Assembly (NCBI GenBank): GCA_021234155.1
Contig: JAJEKV010000027.1
Coordinates: forward strand, 8,358,873 to 8,422,872
DNA length: 64,000 nucleotides
From: Isoetes taiwanensis
Taxonomy: Eukaryota > Streptophyta > Lycopodiopsida > Isoetales > Isoetaceae
Direction of reading: 5' to 3'
The notes beneath the pieces are model-generated. The model was not told the origin of the DNA and ran no database searches. It was given only the letters and a program-made list of their open reading frames with translations. How positions within the stretch are numbered: position 1 is the stretch's first letter; every line of letters begins with the position of its first letter. Below, in pieces: positions 1-12,490 of the stretch. The translations under genes and the position numbers were made by a program.

Positions 1-1228
1 TGTAAAAATTTCCTAGGTGCATTTCATTGCCACCTTATTACCTCGCAGAAGAATATAGTGGACTGATCTTAATGGAGTGTGGCAATTGTTGCCGTAGGTG
101 AATACCATCATATATATAAGTACGACTTCCAAAAACGTGGATGTTTTGATATACATTCAATATACATTCTCGAACCTAGTGGTATGTGGCAAACAGGCAA
201 ACAGATGCAATGTGTATGTCCCAGACGGTAATAGTGGCTCTTTTTGGCATAAAATGTGCCTTCTTATCAGCTTTAACCACCCATATCCACAAGGTGCGAG
301 GCAAGCTGTTCACAACAATAGATTATCATTTGCCATGACAGATAGTCTTAAGACTTATGCTAAGCAAGAGAGGTTCTATCTAAGAGGATACTGGTACTAG
401 TGCCTTATCTGAAGATTATGTGCTATGCTAGTTTTGACAAGGAAACATATGGAGTTAGATAGGTTGCTCTCAATAGCTCCATAGGTTCATGACATTGTGA
501 ACATAAAGGTGGAGCTGACTATGATTCAAAAAAATTGGCTTATGGGACACATCAGAGTTGGTTAGATTAGAAAACACAACTCACACACACTAATGTAGGC
601 TATACAATAATGTACATTTGCGAGTTACATCTAGATCCACAAAGTTGAATGCATAAATCAAGTTCTGAATTCATAAATTAGCACAGACCTCAGCATGTAA
701 GGCCTAATCCAGTCCTCCGTGCAGCATTCAATATATCAAAGCCCAATTCCACTCCACCTTGTAATCTGTAAACTCAATATCAATATTGCTGCATTGCATG
801 ATCCACAATTGACGTAATTAATAAAAATAAATACCCTTGACTTTAGTTGTACATGAAACATTTGAAGAGCTTCTCAGTTGTATAAATGTTCTCCGCCAGT
901 CTTTATTCATACTCACGTGAACCATCAAGCTGATAACTTATAGCAGCAGCACTAAGGATTCCTTAGAACTATCGCAGAACAGGCCAGCAAATGGAGATAA
1001 AAAGGAAGCATGTGAGCACTCCATAACCATGACATGAACATGGCTGATGTAGCCGAATGCACCGTGCATTGTTTTTAATACCAGTTTTGAATGCTCAAAT
1101 TGAACCAACGAGCAATCAGTTTGATCCCCAGAACTCCCAAAGTGAATATTCAGCAGATTAGCCTGAAAGTTCATCCTGCGTAGCCATTGAGTGCACAGTT
1201 TTGGCAGCTTCACATGCACAAAATAGTA
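1..1228. other. Intergenic, no supported gene
   Basis: Short open frames occur but none has a recognisable domain. The part nearest the PPR gene (about 938-1228, minus strand) reads as a possible decayed continuation of its C-terminal extension, broken by stops in every frame. Confidence 0.5.
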
Positions 1229-2779
1229 TTAACAAGAACCAAGAAATGCTGTCCAAGATGTCGCGTCAGGTTGCCATGGCATTTTGCTGATCAAATCCTC
1301 TGCAATATCAACCCAGTTTGCACGTCCAAGTAGGTCAATCATACAGTTATAATGCTCTACCGTTGACAAAATCACATGATCCAGGGCCACTGAAACAAAC
1401 AAATGATAACCCTCGTCAATTAGGCCTGCGTGACTACAAGCTGAAAGTGTGCTAAGAAAGGTGACATCATTAGGTTTCACACCTTTAAGGCTCATTTCAT
1501 GAAATAAGTGAAAAGCTTCTTTGCCATATCCATGCTGGGCGAACATTGTTATCATGGCATTCTGTGTTATCACATCAAAGCCAAAGATATATACAAAAAC
1601 AAGAACAGCTTCCTTCAAGCATCCACACTTGCCATACATAGTAACAAGGGCAGTTGCTACCACAATGTCGAGTTGATATCTACATGCTATTACGAGACTA
1701 TGCACCTTCTTACCCCTTACTAAAGCTATCTGATCTGCACATGCATCCAGTATCCCAACAAAGGTAAGCTTATCAGGCTTCATTGATTCCTCTTGCATCT
1801 GGTCTAGAAGTTTAACAGCCTCCTTGAGGTGGCCTGCCTTAGCATAACCTGTGATCATAGCATTCCATGAAACAACATTTCTTTGAGGCATTTGGTGAAA
1901 GATATCTAATGCTTCGTTTACAAGTCCTTGCTGAGAGTAAGCAGAGATCATGGCAGTCCAAGCCACTACATCTTTCTCAGGCATTCTATCAAAAAACCAA
2001 AGAGCATCCTCGAGCTTCCCCTGCTGTGCATAGCCGGATACCATTGTTGTCCAAGAAACCACATCCTTATGTGGCATTTGCTTGAAAAGTCGAAGCGCAT
2101 CTGCCAGCTGTCCATGTTGAGCACAGGCAGAAAGCATAGTGTTCCAGGAAAATAAATTCTTCTGTGGCATTTGATTGAACAGTAAAAGGGCATCGGCGAG
2201 GTGACCATGCTGAACATAACCTGAGAGAATACTGTTCCAGGATATGATGTTCTTCTGAGGCATAATCTCAAACAAGCTAACTGCTTTTCTAAGCTGACCC
2301 CAGTGGACACATACTGAAATTATAGCATTCCATGAAACCACATCCTGCTCAGGCATCTGCTTAAAAAGCATCAGTGCTACCTGAAGATAACCATGCTGAC
2401 CATACATGGCAATCAATATGTTCCAAGAGTATACATTCTGCTCATATATCTGAGTAAAAGCCATGTGTGCTTCTTGTAAAGCTCCACAGTTTCCATACAT
2501 TTGTACAAGCAGGTTACCCACGTACCTATCATGTTCCAACCCCATCTGTATGATCTCAGAGTGAAAGACCTTACCCATGGAGAAATCCCCTGTCTCTGCA
2601 AAATCCCGCAGGCGACAAGCAATACTGTTCACACCCAAAACCCTGTTAGGTTTATGTCGAAATGGCTCCAATATTGAACTCATTCCATGATCAAATGCAT
2701 CACTCACCTGTTCTGCGTGCATGCATCTGCGACTTCCACTGATAATTTTTGTTTGGGTTTTGAGCACGGCAGAGGCCAT
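1229..2779 (-). CDS. PLS-type pentatricopeptide repeat (PPR) protein, 516 aa
   Basis: Intronless ORF starting at ATG 2779. PPR proteins are helical-repeat RNA-binding proteins that edit, splice or stabilise organelle transcripts. Seen: a basic N-terminus compatible with an organelle transit peptide; a degenerate L/P repeat near residues 60-112; then six back-to-back 31-residue S-type repeats from about residue 115 to 300, each with the pattern SWN-x-M-x-S-x-Y-x-Q-x-G and ending in QMPQK-like residues; then P/L repeats with a PDKLTFVGILDAC-type block (about 335-350) and MYGKCG. The protein stops at FLGSC, exactly where the E domain usually begins, and the sequence beyond the stop looks decayed, so E, E+ and DYW domains are absent. 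The family call is firm; the RNA target and the organelle are unknown. The very regular run of S repeats suggests recent internal repeat expansion. Confidence 0.93.
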   Translation of the reverse strand: MASAVLKTQTKIISGSRRCMHAEQVSDAFDHGMSSILEPFRHKPNRVLGVNSIACRLRDFAETGDFSMGKVFHSEIIQMGLEHDRYVGNLLVQMYGNCGALQEAHMAFTQIYEQNVYSWNILIAMYGQHGYLQVALMLFKQMPEQDVVSWNAIISVCVHWGQLRKAVSLFEIMPQKNIISWNSILSGYVQHGHLADALLLFNQMPQKNLFSWNTMLSACAQHGQLADALRLFKQMPHKDVVSWTTMVSGYAQQGKLEDALWFFDRMPEKDVVAWTAMISAYSQQGLVNEALDIFHQMPQRNVVSWNAMITGYAKAGHLKEAVKLLDQMQEESMKPDKLTFVGILDACADQIALVRGKKVHSLVIACRYQLDIVVATALVTMYGKCGCLKEAVLVFVYIFGFDVITQNAMITMFAQHGYGKEAFHLFHEMSLKGVKPNDVTFLSTLSACSHAGLIDEGYHLFVSVALDHVILSTVEHYNCMIDLLGRANWVDIAEDLISKMPWQPDATSWTAFLGSC

Positions 2780-2999
2780 TCATTAATCTAGACCATTCCG
2801 ATCTCTGAGCACCACGCCGTTCTGCTCATCACGTTCGTAAAGATTATGGAGCTCTTGAAAATGTTGAATCATCACGTATTTCGACAATGTTGTGCAAAGG
2901 ATTTTTTATCTCTCTCGTTCGCTATGCAAATGCTTGCTCGAATTAAATAGTGATGTAAGGCTTCCACGCAACGAAAAAAGTGCTCGAATCCCTGGAAAA

Positions 3000-3345
3000 T
3001 CCCCCGTTGAGGAAACGGGGGACTCGAGAGCAATGGGTTATTCTCTTTTTGCAATGGAGAATTTTTGAATAAATAGTATATCCTATGGGGAAATTTATTT
3101 GAAACAGGGGATTCTTGAACAGAAATGATAAGTAGCTACGGAGGAAAATTAGTAGAAACGGAGGATTCTTGAAAAAAAGGGTATTATCTTAATGGGGAAA
3201 TTAGTAGAAATAGGGGATTGCAAATGCACATTGGGATATTTTCAAGAAAGAGGGGTTGGGCCAAAAGAGAATTTGCAGATGGATTGGGGTATTTCAAGAA
3301 AGAGGGACACGTTTAAAAAGGGAATTACTATATAATAGAGTTTTA
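3000..3345. repeat. Degenerate G-rich repeat tract
   Basis: Imperfect reiterations of a GGGGAAATTAGTAGAAA / GAGGATTCTTGAA theme. It resembles in style the array at 5068-5310, so the two may bracket one older repetitive unit. Confidence 0.45.
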
Positions 3346-3594
3346 TTTATGAATATCAGAGTACTTTCAAACAAAGGGGATTAAGTGGAAGGGGAATTGC
3401 AAAATAAAAATAAAAATAAAAAAATTACAATATGTTTCAAGCAAAAAAAAGTTTCAAGGAAAGGGTATTTTCAATTTTATGGTTGTATATTTCAAGTCAG
3501 TTTGTATTTTCAAGCCAATTTCACGTCCGCGGCGCAGCCAACTAAACGAAATCATTTTTACTTTATATTTTCAGTTGTTTTTTCTCTCTCGGCG

Positions 3595-3952
3595 ATGGCG
3601 GCTGGCCGCCTGGAGCTACGTATTTTTCTTCAACGCTCTGTAAATGTCAATGGCGCTGGCTTTTTTTCTCAAATTCTTGCTGTTCTTTTGACATTTTGCT
3701 TACAGGTTCCAAGATTTGGAACGTTTCTGCCAGCTTGATGCTTCCATTCAGGCCCTCTATCAGCTTGGTGCTTTACCGCCTTGCCTTACCACAGATCATT
3801 GCTTAAGAAAGGGCAGCAAGAACATAGCGTTAGGGTCAGGCATTCTATTCGAAGTGCAGGAAAATGGAGGCGGCTTGGGATGCGCAAAGGCAGTGAAGCA
3901 GAGTTCTTGGCTCAATATAGACGTGAAGCTTGTCCTAATACATCTTAATTAG
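3595..3952 (+). other. Possible short gene or gene fragment, function unknown
   Basis: An ATG at 3595 opens a frame starting MAAGRLELRIFLQR after a pyrimidine-rich, C/T-rich leader. A downstream segment from a good acceptor (TTGCTTACAG, ending 3706) reads FQDLERFCQLDASIQALYQLGAL and stays open to about 3910. Joining them with the obvious GT at 3640 does not keep frame, so the structure is unsettled. No family recognised; it could be a fragment or chance. Confidence 0.22.
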
Positions 3953-4199
3953 TATGGTATCTTTCTGGAGGCACCTGCGGGCGATTGGATTCAGGAAGAA
4001 ACATGGCACCAGTTCGAAAAGGAGATTTACAGATCCTTTGTTTCCCTTTCTTGCATCCTTGATCTTCTATACAGCGCCCCCAAACCATGGATAGGTATTT
4101 ATAAGGATTCAATAAGAGGAAAGATACTCTGCTCAAGAAAAGATATACCATAGGATTTTGAGTGGGTTTATGTATTTTCATTATAAAAGGCTAGGTCTG

Positions 4200-5060
4200 G
4201 TTCCTTGATCTCCGTTATGAAGTCCTTTTTTCTATTTTAGATCATGGAAGGTTCACATTTATGGTTCGTTCTGACAAAGTGGAGCAAATAGAACTGCATC
4301 TGTAGAAACTCTATATGGTTTTTGCTTGTTGACCGAAGGTTAAACTTCACTCTTAGAAATTGAAGAACGGTTGAAGAAGGCTCTCCTTGTGTTTTGCAAC
4401 ATGCCTATAATACTTCCCAGAAATAAAAGCTTGGCACCAGAACACTAACATGTGCTTTTATGACGATGTGGCGTTCTTCAGCCTAGATAAATTCTGATTG
4501 ATAGCTTGGGACACATGTGCATATTGATGAAAATCAGTTTTGTTTTGCAAGCATTTAATTTCGAAAAGGTCAAGCAAGGCCTATAGGCCAGATGCTCATA
4601 CACGGTTATATCTGAAATTGCTAGGTACCCATTAAATATTTGCCATGCATATTTCTGCGCTTTATATTATTTGGCCTGTTGTATAAAGCTGTCGATGAGA
4701 GACTAGAGAGAACAATTTGCCTACTGGCTCGGCTCCTATTGTTGACAACACAAACAGAATATTGAAGTAAGTTTAGGAAGTTAACTGTGATCTTTAAGTT
4801 CAGAAAACACCTGTGTAAAGAACTTTGGCTTTGATGAAATATGATGCAAGTTTCTGCTATGAACTACTGTGTTTACTTGTGATGCTATGAAATACCTATG
4901 TACTAGAAGGAACTGAAACTCTTTTGCAATGAAAATTAACTTCTATCTGTATATATAGAGTTTTGATGATGTGAAATGTAAGTTTGAAATTTGAATACAA
5001 AATTTGGACAAGTGGCCCAAAATATGGGTAACCAAAGTTACCAAAGAATATAATTACCAG
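4200..5060. other. Intergenic, nothing recognised
   Basis: AT-rich, no open frame of note, no repeat structure seen. Confidence 0.5.
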
Positions 5061-5067
5061 CAGCACT

Positions 5068-5310
5068 ACAGGATATTATTTTTCAAATGAGGAAAAGGGG
5101 ATTATGGCTAAATTTAGTAGGTATTATTTTGAGAAGGGGGAATATGGTCAAATGTAACAGGTATTATTTCACAAATGAAGAAAAGGGGGATGATGATCAA
5201 ATGTAACAGGGTATTATTTTACAAATGAGAAAAGGGGGGATTATGGCCAAATGTAATAGAATATTATCTTACAAATGAGGAAAAGGGGGATTATGGCCAA
5301 TTACCCCGAT
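5068..5310. repeat. Minisatellite, about 57-bp period, about 4 units
   Basis: Four imperfect units of the form GGTATTATTTTACAAATGAGG followed by AAAAGGGGGATTATGG and CCAAATGTAA. Units differ by small substitutions and one shortened copy. Confidence 0.75.
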
Positions 5311-5639
5311 TTCAAAAATTTATTTTACATCCTGTTGTTCTACAGAAAAGAGGGATTTTGTAGGCATCTTTGGGGGGTATTTTTCGGGGTATTAGAGCAC
5401 TTTTTTCGTTGTGCCATTCACCAGCTTTTAATTCCTCTTTCTATGACCTAGCTTGTTTGCATACTTTGGCTTTCCTTGCGTCCTTCTTCCAATATTTTGC
5501 TCTAATCGTGACATCACACTATCACAATCACATCAATCTCATGCTTGAATAGATCCACAATGCTACGTGCATACACATTTGCATATGAAGAAGCACTAAC
5601 TTGATAGCTTCTATTCCCACAAGTGCGGGTCTCCTCAGA

Positions 5640-6092
5640 ATTAAGATAGCAGATGGATTCAAGAGGCACAAAGGGACATGCTTTGTCAGTATTGCCAGTT
5701 GGGAGTAGTTGGGAATGAGTGTCATACTCTTCAGAATTGTCCGGCAAGATTCGACCATATCCTTGCACACGATACTGAGTTGTTCCCATCTAACTTGCCG
5801 CTCGATGTGATATTGGGCACGACTTCGGTAGGATTACTAGAATCATATCTGCAAGAGGTGACGGATACGGGCACTCAACTCTGTCCTCAAACACTACCTT
5901 TAAAATGTATCATTGTACGCTTTATCGGCAAGCTTTATTATCAAAAATATTTTTCCCCTAAAACCCTTCCATACGGGGGTCCTTTAATCCTGATAGTAAT
6001 ACGTTTGTTGTGCTCTTTGATTAGGTCCCATATGCCAATTATTCTTTGTGGACGATAAAACCCCATTCAATTCAATTCAATTCAATTCATTC
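5640..6092 (+). mobile_element. LINE 3' end with zinc knuckle and pentanucleotide tail
   Basis: Frame from 5678 reads MLCQYCQLGVVGNECHTLQNCP. This is a C-x2-C...H-x4-C knuckle of the kind found at the C-terminus of LINE ORF2 proteins, here followed by RFDHI. About 300 bp downstream the block GGTCCCATATGCCAATTATT then TTTGTGGACGATAAAA leads into a (TTCAA)n tail at 6066-6090. The same arrangement (GGTCCCAT, GTGGACG, TAAAA, then a short tandem tail) occurs at 33290-33427, so these are two 5'-truncated copies of related LINEs. Confidence 0.6.
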
Positions 6093-6321
6093 TATGCTTA
6101 TTTGTAGGCTCTCTAGCTTTCTTTGTGTTGTTCTTTCCTACATCACTATCACTCAATCCTACATTATCACTCAATGCTGGCTAGGACCATCCCGAAATAT
6201 ATCCATCCTTGAGATCAAAGCCCTATATATTCATGACCATATAATTCCTAATTTTCCAATATCAACGATATAAAGAACAGTAAAAAACCCAATTAAAAAT
6301 TAAATCACATGTAGATAATGG

Positions 6322-6440
6322 TTACATAAACGAACAGGATTTGAACCTGTAGGTTTCCTCATGAATACAACAACAAGCATGAATACAAAACACATAATCT
6401 TTGCTCCTTAGGAATCGAATGTATTGAACCCAAATACATC
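6322..6440 (-). other. tRNA T-arm-like sequence, not a complete tRNA
   Basis: On the minus strand ACAGGTTCAAATCCTGT forms a perfect 5-bp stem with a seven-base T-loop. No matching acceptor, D-arm and anticodon arm could be assembled around it. It may be an organelle-derived or tRNA-derived relic, or chance. Confidence 0.2.
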
Positions 6441-7619
6441 CAATGAGCTGAAATTTTGAAATCATACCTGAGGAGGTGGTTGTCGACAAGCTTTGCAAAC
6501 CATTCTGAGAGAGAATACCATACACATATTTTTTTTTACGCACAAAGCAAAAAGCTTGTTATTCAAATATAAAAATTACAAAATGTACATGTCTCATCTA
6601 ACTGTGTAAGCACAAGAAGATGCCACAAGAACATGAACCTAAAGCACAATGTACTTATTCCAGAATATGAGACTAATGATAAAAGTCAATTTGAAGATAC
6701 TGAATCCGAATACATTCCCTCACTTCTAGCTCAAGGAAGGAACGATCCTAAGCCATCAGTATCTTAGCCTTGGCCACACTAATAACATCAGGAGCAGATG
6801 AGTAGATGCCCTGAAAAATGTGACGTCTGTGATGCTCCCATATTGACTACTTTAGCCAATCAGAACCAAGATGGAATGCCCTCGGTCGCATTGGGTAGAA
6901 AGCGAACATAACGCATTGACAGTCTGCGCTGTTAAATAAGCCTTGTAGTCCGGCTTGCATCAAAGCCGCTAAACATGTTGAATCCCCATCATATTCAATG
7001 GGATCCCCTTTGATAGAGATCCCAATTTTTTTTTCTTTCCCATTTAAGAGGACGAATTTGGATAATCCCCATTATCTCCGTAAAAATGGATGCAAAACAG
7101 CTCATGATATGCCTGAAAAGTCCTTGAGATAACCTTTCCAACGATAGCAAGATCATTGAAAATAGGCTCCCCATTCAAAAGTTATAGATGTTCAAAGCCA
7201 GCTTCGGCAAAACCCTGCGTTTTTTTCCATTTTTTAGAGAGCTCAATCTTAACGTTAACTTAGTTTTCTTTTATTAAGCTCCTTAAAAGGTCAGTGCTAC
7301 ACTGCTTCTTTCATGGATTGAGCACAACAGCGTACTTGTCTCCCACCATAAGGGCACAAGCCATACCATATATTTAAAGTTCTAGCATTTGCTTCTACGT
7401 GTTTTGTCCAGTGGTAACATACTAGTTCTAGCAACTACAGGTCTCGATTTCGAGGCCACTCAAAATTGCACTCTGAACTGTTGGATGTCAAATCCGATAG
7501 ATGCAATGCAAAGTGGTTGTGGGCATGGCCCCAACGAGCAATGTAGTGTGGTGTGTGGTCACAACCGAGCAATGTAGTGTGTTGTGTAGTCACATGTCCA
7601 GTTGGATGTTGACTAATGG
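6440..7619. other. Intergenic, nothing recognised
   Basis: Low-complexity AT-rich DNA with no convincing gene or repeat. Near 7540-7600 a short direct repeat contains GAGCAATGTAGTGTG twice. Confidence 0.45.
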
Positions 7620-8869
7620 CGTGACGTTAAAACAACTATCTATCTATCTATCTATTCTAATGGCAACAATTACTCCTGTCCAGGATGCTGCTTAGTGGCG
7701 TGACGTTAAAACAACTATCCAATGTTGTTTTCGTATGCGTACGTAATGATTTTGGGCGTATTGTACCTTGCATATCGTACAGTACGTCTCGTACTTTAAA
7801 AAAATAAGGTCCTTTTTTTTTTTTTTTTTTGGTTTCGACCTTACCCTAATCAGCTTTTTCTCTCTCTCACATTTTCCCATGACCTAGCCGCAGAGTCGAA
7901 GCCGGAAGTGCTCATTCCATGCCAATAGATCGAAGCAACTAGTTACAGGGGTCAAAGGGGATGCTTAGGGTGTTGATCTTTCTTGCATTTTGGATTGATT
8001 TGGCTGTAAGAGTTTCGAGTTTGATAAGCATGATATTTGCTTCCTTTTCTTGCATCCATTTGTCCTTTGAAACTAACTTCATCCCTGTACAACCTCCTAA
8101 ACCTTTTGAGCATGTCATTTTAGTAGGTAAGAGTGTTTGTGTCTATTTTCTTTGCTTTCATTTTACTTCGAATATCATTTTCGGCCATTCACGGGATGCT
8201 TGCGGCCTTGTACACAGTTTGATAAGGTCTTGCAAGCAAGTAAGAATATTAATACTTGTTGTTTTTGCTGTTATTTATCTTCAGTTGGTTGCTGTAGGTA
8301 AGCTCACTTATCTTCTACTGTGAAAGAATAGCCAGATTGATGTTGTACAGCTGGCCAAGGTAATACTCTTGGATAAAATAGTTTAGTAATATATAAGGAA
8401 AATGGAAGTTTTTTTGTCAAATTTTTACTTGTGACAAGATCTTGTGCATAAGCAAAAATTGGATTGCACATAACTACTCTCGAAATTATGTTTGCCTATC
8501 TGTGGCAGCACATTTGCCTATCTTGCCCATTATAATAATTTTCTTTTTTAAATTCAAATCATTTAGAGGCCCATTAAGACTGTTTTCTACTTATAATGTC
8601 TATTTTTTCAATAGTGCGGTGATAAAAAAATGGAAATACATATGAAATTAGAATAAGTATTTTTTATGTAGTGTACGTACACAATGTACTTTACATACTT
8701 TACGGCAAATATAACAACACATGCAAAATGTACATAAAGTACGCTAAACCTCTAAGGTACGAAAACCGTATAGTATATTAGAAGACGTACTATACTCGTA
8801 CAGTACACTACGTACGTGACTACACTGCAACTATCTAATCTATTTATTCTAATGGCAACAATTACTCAT
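7620..8869. mobile_element. Candidate non-autonomous element between long direct repeats
   Basis: The segment ACTATCTATC...CTATTCTAATGG then CAACAATTACTC occurs at about 7634-7676 and again, slightly diverged, at about 8828-8869, framing some 1.15 kb. Inside both edges lie imperfect inverted GTAC-rich blocks (for example TACGTACG and CGTACAGTACG near 7735-7795 and 8795-8812). No transposase is visible. It could be a foldback or MITE-type insertion, or a duplicated locus. Confidence 0.4.
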
Positions 8870-9932
8870 TTCCATTAGCAATATTTGGTCTATATGCAAA
8901 CCTAGATGTCCAAAGTTCCAAAAGCAATCCAAGCTTTTTATTCCCGATCAATCTAGCCCTACAAAGGCTGACTTAGGATAAAATCTTGGCCCCAGTTCCA
9001 GCCATTTTTGGCAACTAAATCGTTGTTGCAGAACCTGAACACCTGCTTCTGGCAACTACGGCTCTGAATCCAACAAAGTCCACATCAGATAAACTATATA
9101 AGGGCCAAATCGGACCCCTTCAATAGATCTAAGCCTTTCCACGCAGGTCGAATGGCTTCCTATCTAGTATGCCTGGCTTCCTTGACCTTCCTATGCTAGT
9201 AGCTTAGGCAACCAAATCAGACATGCTAGGCTCTTTAAATCCACCCTTCATCTCATTACAAGGCTCAAGATCTTATACTGATCTGTACAGCCAAATCTAC
9301 CAAATCGATCTGCTCCAGTGCAACCCTTACTGCCATAACCTTGCTTTTATCCTTGATGCCAATACTTATAGTTATCAAAAACTCAGTTCTCACCTATCTC
9401 TCTTATTTCTTATTCAGCAACACATTTGTTGCAATGCCATCCAAGTCTCCTTAAAAGCACCAGATTCAAACATTAAACCTCACGGCAAGCAACTAAATAA
9501 TAAAAAACACTCCCAGTGTAAGCTTGAAACCACCCACCTTTCTTGTGTCCTTACCTACAATTAGAGCACCACCCACCTTTCTTGTGTCCTTACCTGCAAT
9601 TAGAGCTCCAGAAATCCTTTCATAGCGACAAGCAACAAGTTGCTCCAATCTTGCTTCCACGAAGAAAATTGAAACACTTCTATTCTTGATATAAATATAT
9701 AAACCTATTTGTTATAGAATGGGGAAGTCTATAAGATGATTTAAAAAGCTAATTTACATTACCAATTTAAGAGCTTAGAATAAGGGCGCACAATTTGGCC
9801 TCTTGTTACAAGATTTTAATTGGCGTGCTTTCTTTGCTTCAATCACATCAACCTAAACATCATAAATATCTTATTTGCAGCACTACAACATTTATGTAAT
9901 CATCAGAAAAGAACATCTTGCACCATTCATTT
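8870..9932. other. Intergenic with a 40-bp tandem duplication
   Basis: No gene seen. At 9529-9608 a unit containing CACCCACCTTTCTTGTGTCC then TTACCT-CAATTAGAGC is present twice in tandem with one or two differences. Confidence 0.55.
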
Positions 9933-11521
9933 TTACACAAATTTTTTTAAGAACTTAACAAGGAGATCATTGACCACAGCAGCCTTCTCTTCATGCACAA
10001 AATGGCCAGCATCTTCAATCACGACAATATCCTGAAGGTTCGAAACAGCTTTGGCAAAATCAACACTATGTATGTACTCTTTTGCACTTGCACCTGGAAA
10101 GTTGTAGGCACCATCACGATCCCCGATAATAAGCAATGTCGGCACATCTATTGTTTTTCCTGTCCAAGGGGCTTTCAGCTCCCATGTTCTGCAAACATTT
10201 ACAATGCATACAAGGGAATTGATTCATGTGTGCACATAAAGAGCAGGCAAAAAGATTAAGACTCCTTACATATCAATAGCTCGATAATAATTTAATGGAC
10301 CGGTAAAACCAGTCTTCTCATACTGATCTGAGTAAAACTTAATGTCCTCTTCTGTTAGCCATGGTGGCAGGGTTTCTGGTTCTGGAACAGTTGCAAACAT
10401 CTCAACACTTTCTGTATTTACTAATATGGCCTTAAATATAGACTTTATGTTTCTGGATGCAAAATCTGCTTCAGCTTTTCCTGGTTCCTGTTCATATTCA
10501 GCCAAGAGATTTTTTCTTAAAAAAAACATGATGTGCCCATTGACATCTTGAAAATTACTGAACAATCTATAAGTCGAGACATATTTAGACCATGAAATTG
10601 GGATGCGATGAACATGATCATAGTTTCCATGATACTGATTCATCATCTCAATAGTGAGCAGTTCTACCATGGCAGGTTTACAACAAATACCTAGGGTGTT
10701 AGGAAAGCACTATCTAAGCAACACTGTTACTGAGATAGAATGAAATGACAGAATGACAAATAAACTGACCAGAGAATACGAGAATCAATGGACACACATC
10801 CCTGAGTCTGTCTATGTATATGACCCCATTCTACTCTTCACTGTAAGAATATTACAGAAATGAAGCATACACTACATAATGCTACCCCTGATTATAAAGG
10901 AAACAAGAAACAAATTCTCTACACACCTGAAATCTGCACATGTAGAAGTTCTCTCCCAAAGCTTTCCTGACATATGAAAGGCGGCTTCCAGAGGAATTTC
11001 TCATGGAGTACACGCTAAAAGCTACTAGTGCATGAACTCTATCAGGCCGAAATAAGCAGAGGTCCCATGCAATGACTGCTCCCCAGTCATGACCAATCAC
11101 AAAAACCTGATGCAGAAGCAGCTTCTAGTGATAGAACTCCTAAAAGACAAACTAAGAAATGGAAGTCCATACCTTGTTTTGATTTAAATGGTCAAGAAGG
11201 CAAATCAAGTCCCCTACTACGTGCAAAGAGGCATAGCTTGAAATATCCTTAGGAGCATCAGACTGGCCATATCCTCGCATGTCTGGAGCCACTACGTGGT
11301 ATCCAGCATCTGCCAATGCGTTGATCTGGTGGCGCCATGAGTACCAGCATTCTGGAAATCCATGCAAAAGCAGCACCGTTGGACCTGGGCAAATACAATG
11401 TAAGACGCAGCATATAATACAATGTTACAAGAGAGAGTTGAAAGACAAAACCTAATCCTTTTTCGACAAAATGGATGCGAATGCCATTTGTGTGCACAAA
11501 TCTGTGAGTTACTCCTTCCAT
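9933..11521 (-). CDS. Soluble epoxide hydrolase (alpha/beta hydrolase), copy A, 5 exons, 311 aa
   Basis: Exons on the minus strand: 11521-11452, 11384-11173, 11106-10927, 10487-10270, 10188-9933, all with GT-AG introns; the spliced frame is 312 codons including the stop, with no internal stop. Plant soluble epoxide hydrolases open lipid-derived epoxides to diols in cytosol or peroxisome. Seen: oxyanion motif HGFPE (residues 31-35), nucleophile in GHDWG (Asp101), cap-domain NYYRAID block carrying candidate Tyr proton donors, charge-relay Asp in GDRD (about 252) and catalytic His in DAGHFVHEEK (about 289). The start MEGVTHRFVHTNG aligns with copy B at 22 kb. No signal peptide or clear C-terminal peroxisomal signal. 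Exon sizes and phases match copy B exactly except for small indels, so the two are paralogues in opposite orientation. Confidence 0.93.
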
Positions 11522-12490
11522 ATTTGCAGTCCATAGCTAAGAAGCTGTGCTCTGTTGTATATGCGATGCCAACTGTTCTGTTGTTTATGTTATGTTAGAC
11601 GATTGCTGTTCTTATGTTAATAATTTTTGGGTTGCAAGGGGAAACCCTAGGCGAGGTTGTGATGTTTGCAGAATATGCTTTGAATATACAAATGAATGGT
11701 GTAGACTAGTGTGGAGGAAGGAATAAGAGGAGAATATGTCAATTGAAGGGTCAGATGCTGTTTTTGGCATTTGTTTCCAAATTGGGTTCTTCGAAATATG
11801 TCGGGAACTATGAGATTGCATGTATTCATCGTTTGAAGTGCATGTGTTTCAGAACGGAGGAGCATCGGGACGTCCAGTGCTCTGTCTAGCACCATATTAC
11901 TCTAGTTTTGTGGGATCATCCTTAGGTTTTTGCTATCTCAACAAAGGCTATATTGTCCCTATTCCCTGTTTTGCTTATTTAAACTGTTGAATTTGAAGTG
12001 ATCCAGACGATTTCCTTTTTCCTTAGGTCAAATCAAAAAGACGGTTTCTTTTGCCTTTTCTATCGAGAGGGTATAACGGTTCGTATTGGTTTATCAAAGA
12101 TTTTTTGCATGGAAGGGCAGCTTTTGCAGCCAAAACTATTTTGTTCTGGAGTGGGCTGGACGTGAACGAGTCATCAATTATGTGAAACATTTGAAGTATT
12201 CTATTTATAGATGATGGGAGTTCAGTAATCAATGTTGTGCATACCACGATTTAGCCTTGTGGGGTTTGATTTTACGACCGTTTAGAGGGCAACCCTCTTT
12301 TGTGTTAGCAACTTGTTTTATATTTATTATAAAACCAGGAAATTCCATTTTCAATGGCTTTTAAGGATGTCATTGGGGTACTTTTCTTCTGCTTGGACTC
12401 CTTAGAATTTTTTAGAGGAAGTTGCTCAGCACGTTCTATGAAGCAAGTGTCTGGAATATATTTAAGGAAGCGCAATCCCTCTGGTGGACT
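11522..12490. other. Upstream flank of epoxide hydrolase A, no gene recognised
   Basis: Only short open frames of no recognisable family. The promoter of copy A should lie here; no clear TATA box was identified. Confidence 0.4.

Noticed and set aside
6322-6440. A tRNA gene on the minus strand
   Set aside because: Only the T-arm is convincing; acceptor, D and anticodon stems could not be built, so it is listed as tRNA-like only.
7961-8323. Hydrophobic 120-codon ORF as a membrane protein
   Set aside because: T-rich DNA by itself gives such runs; no splice or start context and no homologue recognised.
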